DNA from: Clostridiales bacterium CHKCI001
GTDB taxonomy: Bacteria; Bacillota; Clostridia; Lachnospirales; Lachnospiraceae
Assembly: GCA_900045905.1 (NCBI GenBank)
Contig: FCNS01000004.1
Location: 145,538-209,537 of the forward strand
Direction: 5' to 3'
DNA: 64,000 nucleotides
The notes below the pieces were generated by a model. It did no database searches. It was not told where the DNA came from and saw only the letters and a list, made by a program, of their open reading frames with translations. Within the stretch, counting starts at the first letter, position 1. Every line of letters starts with the position of its first letter. Both the position numbers and the translations under genes were made by a program. Of the stretch, positions 1-8,341 are shown piece after piece.

Positions 1-416
1 TTTTCAAATTTCTGTTGAAACAATCCATAATGATAATTTAATCCAATTCCATCTCCATTCAGTCCCAGTGTAGCAATCGAATCCAAGAAACATGCTGCCA
101 GACGACCAAGACCTCCATTTCCAAGAGATGGCTCCATCTCCACTTCTTCTATCTCAGAAAGATTTTTTCCATATTTTTCTAAAACTGTTTTTACTTCATC
201 ATATAACTTTAAATTAATCAAATTGTTAGAAAGCAGTTTTCCAATCAAAAATTCTGCGGAGATATAATACAACTTTCTCTTTCCCTGCATTGATTCCTTT
301 TTCTTTGCTTCCTCTTTTATAATTTGAAGCAACAGACCATATATTTCTTGATTTGTGCAGGCATCCAATGTTTTTCCTAAATGTTCTTCTGCCATATAGC
401 ATAATTTCTGTTCCAT
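1..416 (-). CDS. glgP: Glycogen/alpha-glucan phosphorylase, N-terminal part (cut by window edge)
   Basis: Releases glucose-1-phosphate from glycogen or maltodextrins in the cytoplasm. Only about 138 N-terminal residues are in the window. Reading down from 416 gives a product containing [34 protein letters not shown] and [18 protein letters not shown], the strongly conserved N-terminal blocks of GT35 phosphorylases. The ATG at 416 is preceded by AAGGAG at good spacing, which fixes the start. The pyridoxal-phosphate lysine lies in the C-terminal part, outside the window. The gene follows an AraC regulator on the same strand, 236 bp downstream, but nothing shows that the regulator controls it. 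Confidence 0.93.
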   Translation of the reverse strand, partial: MEQKLCYMAEEHLGKTLDACTNQEIYGLLLQIIKEEAKKKESMQGKRKLYYISAEFLIGKLLSNNLINLKLYDEVKTVLEKYGKNLSEIEEVEMEPSLGNGGLGRLAACFLDSIATLGLNGDGIGLNYHYGLFQQKFE

Positions 417-652
417 CGTAAGAAATCTCCTTTCTTATTTTCAATACTATCAAAGTATTGCGAAACTTATGAACGCTCTCTAATTCAACACGTTCCATCT
501 CTTTGTTTTCTTATTTGTACTAATCAAATATCCAACTGCTTATATATCCTATTCTTTAACATTACGGTTATGAATTAGTACATCATCAGTTTATACAATC
601 CTATCTATTTTTTGTACAAAAATTATGCTATAAAATATCAGAATCCTGTGAT

Positions 653-1576
653 CTACGAATCAATGACCTGAAAAGCCTGTTCTTTCCTGAACTTTTTTGG
701 CGTTAGCCCTTCTATTCTTTGAAAAAGCTGAATATAATAGCTGGTGGTGCAGAACCCTACTCGATCCGCAATCTCATCAATTGTCTGATTTGTTTTTAAA
801 AGTTCATACTTAGAGCGCTCAATCCGATACTCATTAATATAAGAAATTAGCGTTTTCCCTGTATAAGCTTTAAACAATTTCATAAAATGATATTCACTGT
901 AATGAACCCTATCTGCCATTTCCTTTGCCGTAACTGATTCAGAATAATGAGTATGAATATAATCTAGTACAATCTTCATTGCTTCAATTTGGCGAGTTTC
1001 TTCTTCTTGTGCCATTTCCATATATCCACCTCGAAGTAACTGATAAAAAAATTGAAACAACGCTGCTTTTAACGCTACATAATAATAAGCTTCTTTTTCT
1101 TGATATACTTTCAGGATATAAAAAAAGGACTGACTAATCTCCTTGTAATATCTTTCCTGTGTTCTGACAATCGGATTAAATTTTACTTTCTTTTTTATCA
1201 ATGGTTCCACAAATGCAATCTGACATAAATCTTCTATTACACATTGCATCATCTTAAGATCAAATACAATTGATTCAAAATGCAATACATCTCTGCGACT
1301 ACTTCTAATATGATGAATTGCCTCTTTTTCAATTAGAATCAAATCTCCCTCATGTCCTATTATCGTCTTCTTATTTATCTGAAACGTTCCCTTTCCTCTT
1401 CGGATATAAATACATTCCATTTCCTTATGCCAATGCGTGTATACATCTTTAAAAATACGACAATCTCCAAAATAACGACTAAACGGAAGAAACTTATCCC
1501 CATGTTTTACAATCTCTTCCAATTTATCCGTAACTTTCTCTTTGCTTTTTTTCTCATTTTGACTTATAGTTTCCAT
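653..1576 (-). CDS. AraC family transcriptional regulator with N-terminal cupin
   Basis: DNA-binding regulator of about 307 aa. The N-terminal part (about residues 25-120) has the cupin pattern of AraC sugar sensors (HWHKEMECIYIRRGKG, then HEGDLILIE). The C-terminal 100 residues carry two helix-turn-helix units (VTAKEMADRVHYSEYHFMKLF and IDEIADRVGFCTTSYYIQLF) and end in the usual LTPKKFR. The ATG at 1576 has AGGA nine bases upstream; an in-frame ATG at 1600 has no ribosome binding site, so the shorter form is preferred. Ligand unknown. Such regulators usually control carbohydrate genes, and glgP follows on the same strand, but a link is only inferred. Confidence 0.9.
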   Translation of the reverse strand: METISQNEKKSKEKVTDKLEEIVKHGDKFLPFSRYFGDCRIFKDVYTHWHKEMECIYIRRGKGTFQINKKTIIGHEGDLILIEKEAIHHIRSSRRDVLHFESIVFDLKMMQCVIEDLCQIAFVEPLIKKKVKFNPIVRTQERYYKEISQSFFYILKVYQEKEAYYYVALKAALFQFFYQLLRGGYMEMAQEEETRQIEAMKIVLDYIHTHYSESVTAKEMADRVHYSEYHFMKLFKAYTGKTLISYINEYRIERSKYELLKTNQTIDEIADRVGFCTTSYYIQLFQRIEGLTPKKFRKEQAFQVIDS

Positions 1577-1600
1577 ATAAACCAGTCCTTGCCCTTCCAT

Positions 1601-2252
1601 ATACTTTAGCCATCTAAATAGATGCAGACTCTTGTTCCATGCTATTTTATTATATCAAACCCATTTTTACTTGCCAAGTACACGAAAAAACGTAGATTTT
1701 ATCAATTAGAATCGAAAAAATTCTCCAAAAATCAAAAAAAATAAGCAGCAACCCCTAAATAAATAATTTAAAGACCACTACTATATTCATAATTATAACA
1801 TAAAACGACAAAACGTCAACTATTTTTCTATAAAAAACAAATATATGAATGAATAACTTTTATTATCAGTTTATTTTCTTTAAAAATCCAACATTATTTT
1901 CTGATAATATCACTATATTCAAAATAAAAGTTAATAAATTCAAGCATCTATCACCATTAAAATCCTTAAATTATTTATTTAAAGATTGCTATTTATACTA
2001 CAGCATAATGATTTATTTCAGTGCTGCACACAATTTCAAGAAACTTATATTATGTTTCTTCCTTATAGACGATTATATTATTGTTACTACCAAATTTAAA
2101 AGTTATTTTATAATCTTTATTCTAAAAGATATCTTTTATGCTGCATTTACGAATCAATTCTCTCAAGCCTATAAGAGCAGCGTAATGCTATTTAATACTT
2201 GTAAATTTTCCACTTTTATTATAGCCTTTTTAATCGTCTAGAACTACCATTT
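1601..2252. other. AT-rich intergenic stretch without a convincing gene
   Basis: About 650 bp of very AT-rich DNA. A plus-strand open frame (1849-2241) has no ribosome binding site, an abnormal Phe/Ile/Tyr/Lys-rich composition and no recognisable motif. The minus strand holds only short open fragments. It may be decayed coding DNA, but no family could be assigned. Confidence 0.5.
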
Positions 2253-2288
2253 AAAAGATTCCTAAAACAATCGTTGAGGGAATCTTTT
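2253..2288. repeat. Inverted repeat, 10-bp perfect stem
   Basis: AAAAGATTCC at 2253-2262 and GGAATCTTTT at 2279-2288 form a hairpin with a 16-nt loop just past the end of the zinc-ribbon gene at 2359. It may act with the neighbouring terminator to end transcription from either side. Confidence 0.5.
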
Positions 2289-2309
2289 CTATGAATATTT
2301 CTACCTAGA

Positions 2310-2346
2310 ATTACTGCAATAGTTTTTCTATTGCAGTAATTTTTTC
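2310..2346 (+). terminator. Rho-independent terminator hairpin
   Basis: A 13-bp perfect stem (ATTACTGCAATAG, 5-nt loop, CTATTGCAGTAAT) is followed by TTTTTCT on the plus strand. The U-tract favours plus-strand termination, although the hairpin also lies just after the minus-strand locus that ends at 2359. Confidence 0.75.
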
Positions 2347-2358
2347 TAATGTATTCCT

Positions 2359-3351
2359 CTAATTTAAAGGTAGTGAATCACCCTCTATCCATGGTCTCAC
2401 ATATTTATCCGCATACTGTTGAGCAAATGTACCTTGATGGCAAATGAAATTAATATTTGGCGAATTTAATGCCCAGTCCACAACATTTTGCAAACTGTCT
2501 GGTAATACCATATATACTATATTAGTACAATCCCAGAATGCATATGATCCTAGTTCTATAACTCCTTCTGGTATGTCAATATATAAAAGATTCGAGCACC
2601 CATCAAACGAATGGTCCCCAATCCGAACTAATGGTACTCCTTGAATCGTTTCTGGAAGTTGAATCCTATCTGATTGATTACTACATTGAATTAGCTCCGC
2701 CCCCGACTCTAAAATGCGATATGTAATATTATCTATCGTAACTTCACTAGGAATTACTTCCGACGCTGTACTCTTTTCATTCGCATCAGCCATCTCTTCT
2801 GATTTTATTGTTTGTTTCTTTTCCTCTTTACTTTTCGTTTCTATTTGTTCCTTGGATAATTGTGTTTTACTTTCTTCTTGTTTCTCACTCATTCTTAAAC
2901 TTTCTTTCTGTAGGTTACTCTCTTTCAATATTATTTCTTGCGATTCACTACTCATGGACATTTCTTTATGCTTCGATTCATCGGTTGTATTCTCACTATA
3001 CACCTCTTCTTTATTTAAAAACCAGTCAAAAATTGTTACTCTCTGATTTAAGATATAATCGGCTCCTAAAATAATCCAGAATATTAGTAAAATTCCTATA
3101 ACTACACCTAAGATGCCAATTAATTTTCTCCCTTTCTTCTCCTTTGAATTTTCCTCCCATCCCTCTTCAACGTCATCTTCTTCAACTTCCTGTGCCTCCT
3201 CTTCCTTATCTACGAAAAAATTCACTTCAAAATCATTTTCATCCGTAATGTTTTCTTCTTTTATTTCCCGTTTTAATATTGTTCCACAATACCTGCAAAA
3301 CTTTGCATTTTCGTTATTTTCTCTTCCACAATTTTGACATTTCAATTTCAT
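2359..3351 (-). CDS. Zinc-ribbon, single-TM protein with leucine-rich-repeat ectodomain
   Basis: A 330-aa predicted membrane protein, last gene of the type VII-like locus. Residues 1-25 form a zinc ribbon (CQNCGRENNENAKFCRYCG). An acidic linker follows, then one membrane segment near residues 78-98 (GILGVVIGILLIFWIILGA) and a long Glu/Ser/Lys-rich stalk. The C-terminal ~110 residues match BspA-type LRR_5 repeats (IPEGVIELGSYAFWDCTNI, VLPDSLQNV). The ribbon should be cytosolic and the repeats outside, by inference from the TM position and basic flanks. The layout matches the four other zinc-ribbon genes upstream, and the kinase at the head of the locus carries the same repeat class. Molecular role unknown; a surface sensor or adhesin is possible. 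Confidence 0.82.
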   Translation of the reverse strand: MKLKCQNCGRENNENAKFCRYCGTILKREIKEENITDENDFEVNFFVDKEEEAQEVEEDDVEEGWEENSKEKKGRKLIGILGVVIGILLIFWIILGADYILNQRVTIFDWFLNKEEVYSENTTDESKHKEMSMSSESQEIILKESNLQKESLRMSEKQEESKTQLSKEQIETKSKEEKKQTIKSEEMADANEKSTASEVIPSEVTIDNITYRILESGAELIQCSNQSDRIQLPETIQGVPLVRIGDHSFDGCSNLLYIDIPEGVIELGSYAFWDCTNIVYMVLPDSLQNVVDWALNSPNINFICHQGTFAQQYADKYVRPWIEGDSLPLN

Positions 3352-3405
3352 TCTCTCCTACTTTATAATGATTTTTATCCTATATTTTTTATATAAAATA
3401 ATTCA

Positions 3406-4500
3406 TCATAGCTCATACTCGCAAATAAAACCTGCATAACTTAAATGAGAATCTCCTTCTGCGTCTCCCCATTGTTGTAAATCCATCCATGTCCCATCTG
3501 CTTGCAAAAGTTCTGCATAATCTTCTTCTATTCCTCCTACTCCGCTATGGTTATCTGGTTGTAAAGGAGCTTGGCACCAGTTTGTATAAGTAAACGCTTC
3601 TCCTGTCACCCATTGCCACTTTCCTTCTTCTTTTTCATCTGTAGCCCCTATCCAATAATATTTTTTCGTTCCTGCGGTTATCAATGAAGTTACCACATTT
3701 TGTTCTTCTTGTGACGTGATTGTTACTAAATGTCCACCTTTTTTCTCACAATATTCTTTTGCTTCTGTCCAAGATAAAGAGACATCATATAGCTCATAAG
3801 TATGCCCATTTTCCAATATAGTAGAATTTGCCACTGGATAACTCTGTATTACTGGTTCTGTCAGTTGAGAAACAGTTGTTTTTTCCTTCAAACTTTCTGT
3901 TTGTTCTAGGACAGGTGCTGTTGATTCTGAAGTATCTTCTACTTCATCCATCGTTTCTTCACTTCCCTCTTCCTCAGAACTCTCCTTCACACTAATTTCC
4001 AACTCCTCCTTCTTTTCTGTCTCATCTGCTTTGTCATCTTTTTCTGACTCAGTTTCTTCTTCACTTTCTATTATGCTTTCTTTTTCAGTTTTTTCTTCAC
4101 TTTCTATTACGTTTTCTTCTTCGCTGCTTTCCAAACTTGGAATTGATTCTTCCTTATTATTTTCCATTGCTTCCGTTGTTTTCTCTCCAAAACTAAAAAT
4201 AAGTAATTTTCCATCTATAATATAATCTACAGCTATAAAGATCCATATAAGTAAGAAAACAGACAATATTACTCCTATAACTTTCCACCACAATTTATTT
4301 TTATTCGGATTTTTTGGATTACTCTGAACAGGTTGTCCACAGTGTTTGCAAAATTTCATACTTGGATCTAGTTCTGAACCACAGAACTTACACTTCTGCT
4401 TCGTTTCCACCTTTTTTTGTTCATCTAGCAACTTTGCTCCACATGCTTTACAAAATTTTGCAGTATCTTTATTTTCTGTTCCACAGTTACTACATTGCAT
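3406..4500 (-). CDS. Double zinc-ribbon, single-TM protein with C-type lectin-like domain
   Basis: A 364-aa predicted membrane protein. Two zinc ribbons lie in the first ~60 residues (CSNCG...CKACG, CKFCG...CKHCG). A TM helix is near residues 75-97 (VIGVILSVFLLIWIFIAVDY), followed by an acidic Glu/Ser stalk. Residues ~235-364 are C-type lectin-like: WTEAKEYCEKKGGHLVTI, YYWIGATD, WQWVTGEAFTYTNW and a closing FICEYEL. The ATG at 4500 has GGAGG upstream; a longer in-frame reading to 4548 does not. The first ~160 codons are nearly identical to those of the gene at 4910-6421, whose C-terminal half is unrelated, so the lectin domain was probably joined to a copied module. The ligand is unknown. Confidence 0.85.
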   Translation of the reverse strand: MQCSNCGTENKDTAKFCKACGAKLLDEQKKVETKQKCKFCGSELDPSMKFCKHCGQPVQSNPKNPNKNKLWWKVIGVILSVFLLIWIFIAVDYIIDGKLLIFSFGEKTTEAMENNKEESIPSLESSEEENVIESEEKTEKESIIESEEETESEKDDKADETEKKEELEISVKESSEEEGSEETMDEVEDTSESTAPVLEQTESLKEKTTVSQLTEPVIQSYPVANSTILENGHTYELYDVSLSWTEAKEYCEKKGGHLVTITSQEEQNVVTSLITAGTKKYYWIGATDEKEEGKWQWVTGEAFTYTNWCQAPLQPDNHSGVGGIEEDYAELLQADGTWMDLQQWGDAEGDSHLSYAGFICEYEL

Positions 4501-4510
4501 ATAGAATTTC
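4019..4510 (-). repeat. Duplicated zinc-ribbon/TM/stalk module, copy 1
   Basis: About 490 bp aligning base by base to 5939-6431 with only scattered differences (over 90% identical by eye). It covers the ribosome binding site region, both zinc ribbons, the TM helix and the start of the acidic stalk. Similarity stops abruptly at about 4019, where the stalk leads to the lectin domain. Confidence 0.85.
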
Positions 4511-4552
4511 GCCTCCAAACTGTTTCTTCTAACATTATATTGAATCACTTAT

Positions 4553-4693
4553 CTACTCTTTAAATTCCCAAACATTAATATTCAAAAATTCAGTATCTTT
4601 TAATAACATATTCTGTTCTTTCGATTTACTACTTATTTGATATAGCCCCTCATCATCTCCAACATAATATTTCTTTTCCTGCACGATATTCAG
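4553..4693 (-). pseudogene. Remnant: C-terminal tail of a propeller-type zinc-ribbon protein
   Basis: An open stretch of 46 codons ending in TAG at 4553 reads ...EKKYYVGDDEGLYQISSKSK...INVWEFKE. It resembles the last ~45 residues of the gene at 6476 (YCMKNDKELYQVDIKSQKKE...CFWELEEQE) and, more weakly, the tail of the gene at 8342. It has no start codon, ribosome binding site or upstream domain. The best reading is that an older zinc-ribbon/propeller gene was replaced from its 5' side, leaving only its tail upstream of the lectin gene. Confidence 0.65.
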
Positions 4694-4909
4694 TTATCGG
4701 TCTTCCTTATTACATACAAGACTTCTTGCGTCTTATATAAAAACTTCCTTCTATGACCGATAGAAAAACGACAATTCCTCTTTAACCTAGTATTATAAAA
4801 GAATTCTAGGTTAAAGAATTCTTGCCAAAAACCTTCTTGATAAAGTTAAAATAACTTTTCCGTACAGCAGAGTCATTCTCCCTACACAATTCTGCTTATA
4901 CTTATCTGC
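4694..4909. other. Non-coding scar with inverted repeats
   Basis: No gene seen. Two perfect inverted repeats are present: TATCGGTC (4695-4702) with GACCGATA (4755-4762), and TTTAACCTAG (4781-4790) with CTAGGTTAAA (4806-4815). The second could terminate the upstream gene (stop at 4910), though no strong U-tract follows. The stretch lies exactly between the two copies of the swapped module and may be a recombination scar. Confidence 0.45.
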
Positions 4910-6421
4910 CTATTCTATCGTAACATTTTCTGCAAGCTTTTGCATTGTCAGAATTGGAAGTGCTCCAGAATAAGAATATCCTTTGCCAAAGTATTCGACA
5001 TAACCATCTCTCGTATCTTCACTTCCAAAGTAGTCCAGTACATTGTCATCGGTTGCTTCAATTCCTTCTTTTTCAGCAATCGCCTGAACCACAAGAATTA
5101 TTTTCGCCTGTTCTAAGCAAAGAGTTTCGCGTTCCTCTCCGTCTGGATCGACTTGTTCATAGAATTCTTCCAGTTCCATGCCTACAGCCGCTGCCTCCTG
5201 CATACTTGTATCATCTACAATGGCTCTCAATGCATCTGTGATTGTACTTGGAATATTATCCACAGTACTTTCTGAAATAACTTTGTCATATAAATATTCC
5301 AATACATTATCACTCTGTAGACTCTCTTTTGTTTGCTGACGATATTCTTCTGCTGAGACACTTGCCCCTAACGTATCCTGAACAAATGCATCATTAAATT
5401 CAGGAAGTTCATTTTCTTTGATATACTTAAGTACAATTGTAAATGTAGCATCTTTTCCTGACAATTCTTCGTTTGGTTCATATGGATCTGGGAATGTTAC
5501 CTGAATATCAAAGGATTCTTCACTTGGTGTATGTCCAATAATCTGTTCATAAAAACCATCAATAAAATTATCATCATTTGGATCCAATACATAATCTTCA
5601 CTTTTTCCGCCGTCAAACTCTACCCCATCAATTTTACCAGTAAAATCTATACAAATAATATCCCCGTCTTCAACCGCACGATCTGTTACCTGCTTTGTTG
5701 TAGCAAATAGCTTACGTTGTTCATCAATCGTAGCTTGGACATCTTCTTCACTTGGCTCCACATCTGCCTTCGCAATCGTTTGCAATTGACTGTAATCATA
5801 TAACTCTACTAAATCACCTGCTGTTATATCTTTCACATAGCCATTGTCTTGAAAGATCGTATTATAGACATCCACTTTTGTATCTTCTGATGTACTTCCA
5901 GAAGTATCCTCCTCAGTATTCGCAGTTTCCGCTCCTGTAGTCTCATTTGTTTTGTCATCTTTTTCTGACTCAATTTCTCCTTCATTTTCTATTATGTTTT
6001 CTTTTTCAGTTTTTTCTTCACTTTCTATTACGTTTTCTTCTTCGCTGCTTTCCAAACTTGAAATTGATTCTTCCTCATTATTTTCCATTACTTCCTTTGT
6101 TTTTCCTCCAAAACTAAAAATAAGTAATTTTCCATCTATGATATAATCCACAGCTATAAAGATCCCTATAAGTAAGAAAACAGACAATATTACTCCTATA
6201 ACTTTCCACCACAATTTATTTTTATTTGGATTTTTGGGATTACTCTGAACAGGTTGCCCACAGTATTTGCAAAATTTCATATTTGGATCTAGTTCTGAAC
6301 CACAGAACTTACATTTCTGCTTCGTTTCCACCTTTTTTTGTTCATCTACCAACTTTGCTCCACATGTCCTACAAAATTTTGCAGTATCTTTATTTTCTGT
6401 TCCACAGTTACTACATCGCAT
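4910..6421 (-). CDS. Double zinc-ribbon, single-TM protein with FKBP/trigger-factor ectodomain
   Basis: A 503-aa protein. Residues 1-60 hold two zinc ribbons (CSNCG...CRTCG, CKFCG...CKYCG), followed by a TM helix near 75-97 and an acidic stalk. From about residue 185 the sequence resembles trigger factor without its ribosome-binding domain: an FKBP-type PPIase segment (GDIICIDFTGKIDGVEFDGG...FIDGFYEQIIGHTPSEE...ELPEFNDAFVQDTLG), then a helical trigger-factor C-terminal arm. The ATG at 6421 has GGAG upstream. By topology the chaperone part would lie outside the membrane, unlike cytosolic Tig; this is inference. In a secretion locus it could fold or hold exported substrates. Peptidyl-prolyl activity cannot be judged from sequence alone. 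Confidence 0.85.
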   Translation of the reverse strand: MRCSNCGTENKDTAKFCRTCGAKLVDEQKKVETKQKCKFCGSELDPNMKFCKYCGQPVQSNPKNPNKNKLWWKVIGVILSVFLLIGIFIAVDYIIDGKLLIFSFGGKTKEVMENNEEESISSLESSEEENVIESEEKTEKENIIENEGEIESEKDDKTNETTGAETANTEEDTSGSTSEDTKVDVYNTIFQDNGYVKDITAGDLVELYDYSQLQTIAKADVEPSEEDVQATIDEQRKLFATTKQVTDRAVEDGDIICIDFTGKIDGVEFDGGKSEDYVLDPNDDNFIDGFYEQIIGHTPSEESFDIQVTFPDPYEPNEELSGKDATFTIVLKYIKENELPEFNDAFVQDTLGASVSAEEYRQQTKESLQSDNVLEYLYDKVISESTVDNIPSTITDALRAIVDDTSMQEAAAVGMELEEFYEQVDPDGEERETLCLEQAKIILVVQAIAEKEGIEATDDNVLDYFGSEDTRDGYVEYFGKGYSYSGALPILTMQKLAENVTIE

Positions 6422-6431
6422 ATAAAATTCA
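5939..6431 (-). repeat. Duplicated zinc-ribbon/TM/stalk module, copy 2
   Basis: Second copy of the 5' module at 4019-4510. The match begins just upstream of the ATG and ends near 5939, after which this gene continues into the FKBP/trigger-factor domain while the other continues into the lectin domain. Confidence 0.85.
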
Positions 6432-6475
6432 TCTCCTAATTATCAGACTTATTTATGGAAATTTATTTTTTTAAT

Positions 6476-8257
6476 TTACTCTTGTTCTTCTAACTCCCAA
6501 AAACATAGAATTAAATTATCACAATTTTCTAATACTATCTCTTTTTTCTGAGACTTTATATCTACCTGATACAGTTCTTTATCATTTTTCATACAATAAG
6601 CTATATCATCTATTACAATAGCTTGATATGATCCATTCTCAACATTTCCTGTAATATATTGTACTCCATTACTATCTTCTAAACTGACGTCCTCTAAATT
6701 CATACATTGAATCATATAGCCATCACTATAAACAAAACTATTTGAGAATATTATATCTCCTATCCCCTTTACTTCTTTTATCAGTACAGAAATATTTTCT
6801 CCATTCCAATGTTTTAAACATCCCCCTTGTAGATAAATTATATTTCCATCCTTTAATACATCATATTCTTCTATGTTATGTTCAATCAATTCTCTCTCAG
6901 ACCACGCTCCATTCGAATAATAAGAATAATATAAACTTTTTGTATCTTTATCATTTAGTAGCTTACCTTTTGTATCATACATATCATCATAAATTGTATA
7001 ATACAGTTTTTCTTTTACATGATTGAATCTAATATCACTTACTTCATATCCATTGCAATCAAACAATAGCGTTAATGAACCATCTGCTCCATTCTTATAA
7101 TAACAATTTCCATCTTGTTTTCTTATCACATATTCTTCTGATTTTTTATAACAATCATTATAATACGAACTTGGATATACTGCTTTATTATCAAACGGAT
7201 CTATAACCCAATACTGTACTACCTCTTGTTCTATTGACACTTCTGTTCCATCTACATAATTAATCTCTTTTAACTCGCTTGCCTCATCTAGATTTAAATA
7301 CGTTTGTTTTTGTATATCAATTCCACTTATAGACTCCCGATTTCCTAATAGTGTAATAATTCCATTTGAATAAGAATAAATTCCATCTTCACTATCTTTA
7401 TATATTAGTACCCCCGTATCATCAATCGCAATTAAATCCACATCTTCTAGCCCCGTAGGTTCTTCTGTTTTATTTTCAATTGAAACAATATAAACTTCCT
7501 CTCCTACAAAAGCTACATAATTAGCAGAAAAGCTACTTGTTGAATCGTGAGAATAAATGGGTAAAGATGTTTTATGTTCTATTTTTATTGATCCAAATTT
7601 TTGTGACCAGAAAAATACCGTACCATCATTTTTCTGATAAAAAACCCGATCAATTGCATCTTTATAGGAAGTGCTAACAGTGTAACTATAATTTTTCATA
7701 TTTTGAACATTTTGATCAATTAATTGTGGTTCCTCTCTATCTTTTGTTACATAATACAAATTTCCGTTCTGTTCCAAATAACAATAACTTCCCGTTTTTT
7801 CATTTGCAAAAGCATAAGACACAATATTTTCATATGTATTTTGTTTTATTTCACCATCATAATCCAATACAAGTAGCTGATCATCTGTACTATCAGCAAG
7901 TATTGTATACCCACATTTTTTTATGTTTTGTTGTTCTTGATTATCTAAATTTTCAATATTTTTGTCTATTCCTTCACTACTTACTACTGGCTCTGTTTCG
8001 ATTTCATCAGGTGTATTACTTTCTTCAGGAAACAGTATTTTGATTGCACCAAAAGCTAATAAACTTGCACACAGAAGAACAGTCACCCCTATTAAAACAT
8101 AGTTTCTAAATTTATTTGAATGTTTTTCTCTTTTACTGTTTTCTTTTTTATCTTTAGATTCCTTTTCTTCTTTGGAATTAGGAACAACTGGATGTCCACA
8201 TTCTTCGCAGAACATCTGTCCTTCTTCCAATGGTTTTCCACAGTTTTCACAGAACAT
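6476..8257 (-). CDS. Zinc-ribbon, single-TM protein with propeller-like ectodomain
   Basis: A 593-aa predicted membrane protein. The zinc ribbon is in residues 1-25 (MFCENCGKPLEEGQMFCEEC). A Lys/Glu-rich linker, a TM helix near 52-75 (YVLIGVTVLLCASLLAFGAI) and about 500 residues of short aromatic beta-strand repeats follow (for example NGNLYYVTKDRE, DGEIKQNTYENIVSYAFA, EGDIIFSN-like turns). This resembles DUF5050/WD40-like propeller proteins; the number of blades cannot be fixed by eye. GGAGG lies six bases before the ATG at 8257 and directly touches the ATG at 8263, so 8257 is chosen. The tail of a lost paralogue survives at 4553-4693. Function unknown; paralogous in layout to the next gene upstream. 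Confidence 0.82.
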   Translation of the reverse strand: MFCENCGKPLEEGQMFCEECGHPVVPNSKEEKESKDKKENSKREKHSNKFRNYVLIGVTVLLCASLLAFGAIKILFPEESNTPDEIETEPVVSSEGIDKNIENLDNQEQQNIKKCGYTILADSTDDQLLVLDYDGEIKQNTYENIVSYAFANEKTGSYCYLEQNGNLYYVTKDREEPQLIDQNVQNMKNYSYTVSTSYKDAIDRVFYQKNDGTVFFWSQKFGSIKIEHKTSLPIYSHDSTSSFSANYVAFVGEEVYIVSIENKTEEPTGLEDVDLIAIDDTGVLIYKDSEDGIYSYSNGIITLLGNRESISGIDIQKQTYLNLDEASELKEINYVDGTEVSIEQEVVQYWVIDPFDNKAVYPSSYYNDCYKKSEEYVIRKQDGNCYYKNGADGSLTLLFDCNGYEVSDIRFNHVKEKLYYTIYDDMYDTKGKLLNDKDTKSLYYSYYSNGAWSERELIEHNIEEYDVLKDGNIIYLQGGCLKHWNGENISVLIKEVKGIGDIIFSNSFVYSDGYMIQCMNLEDVSLEDSNGVQYITGNVENGSYQAIVIDDIAYCMKNDKELYQVDIKSQKKEIVLENCDNLILCFWELEEQE

Positions 8258-8341
8258 ATCCATCCTCCATTTTTATAATAATATTATCTCATTTACTTCT
8301 TTTATTTTTATACAATCAATTACAATTTTATTTATCTATAT

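Noticed and set aside
226..498. 90-codon minus-strand open frame over the start of glgP
   Set aside because: It is out of frame with the clear phosphorylase reading, has no ribosome binding site and no family resemblance; it is a shadow.
1849..2241. 130-codon plus-strand open frame before a good terminator
   Set aside because: AT-rich low-complexity composition (Phe/Ile/Tyr/Lys), no ribosome binding site, no recognisable domain. The terminator keeps a small chance alive, but I would not call a gene.
3406..4500. C-type lectin domain as a diversity-generating retroelement target
   Set aside because: Lectin folds are common DGR targets, but no reverse transcriptase, template repeat or variable repeat is visible in the window.
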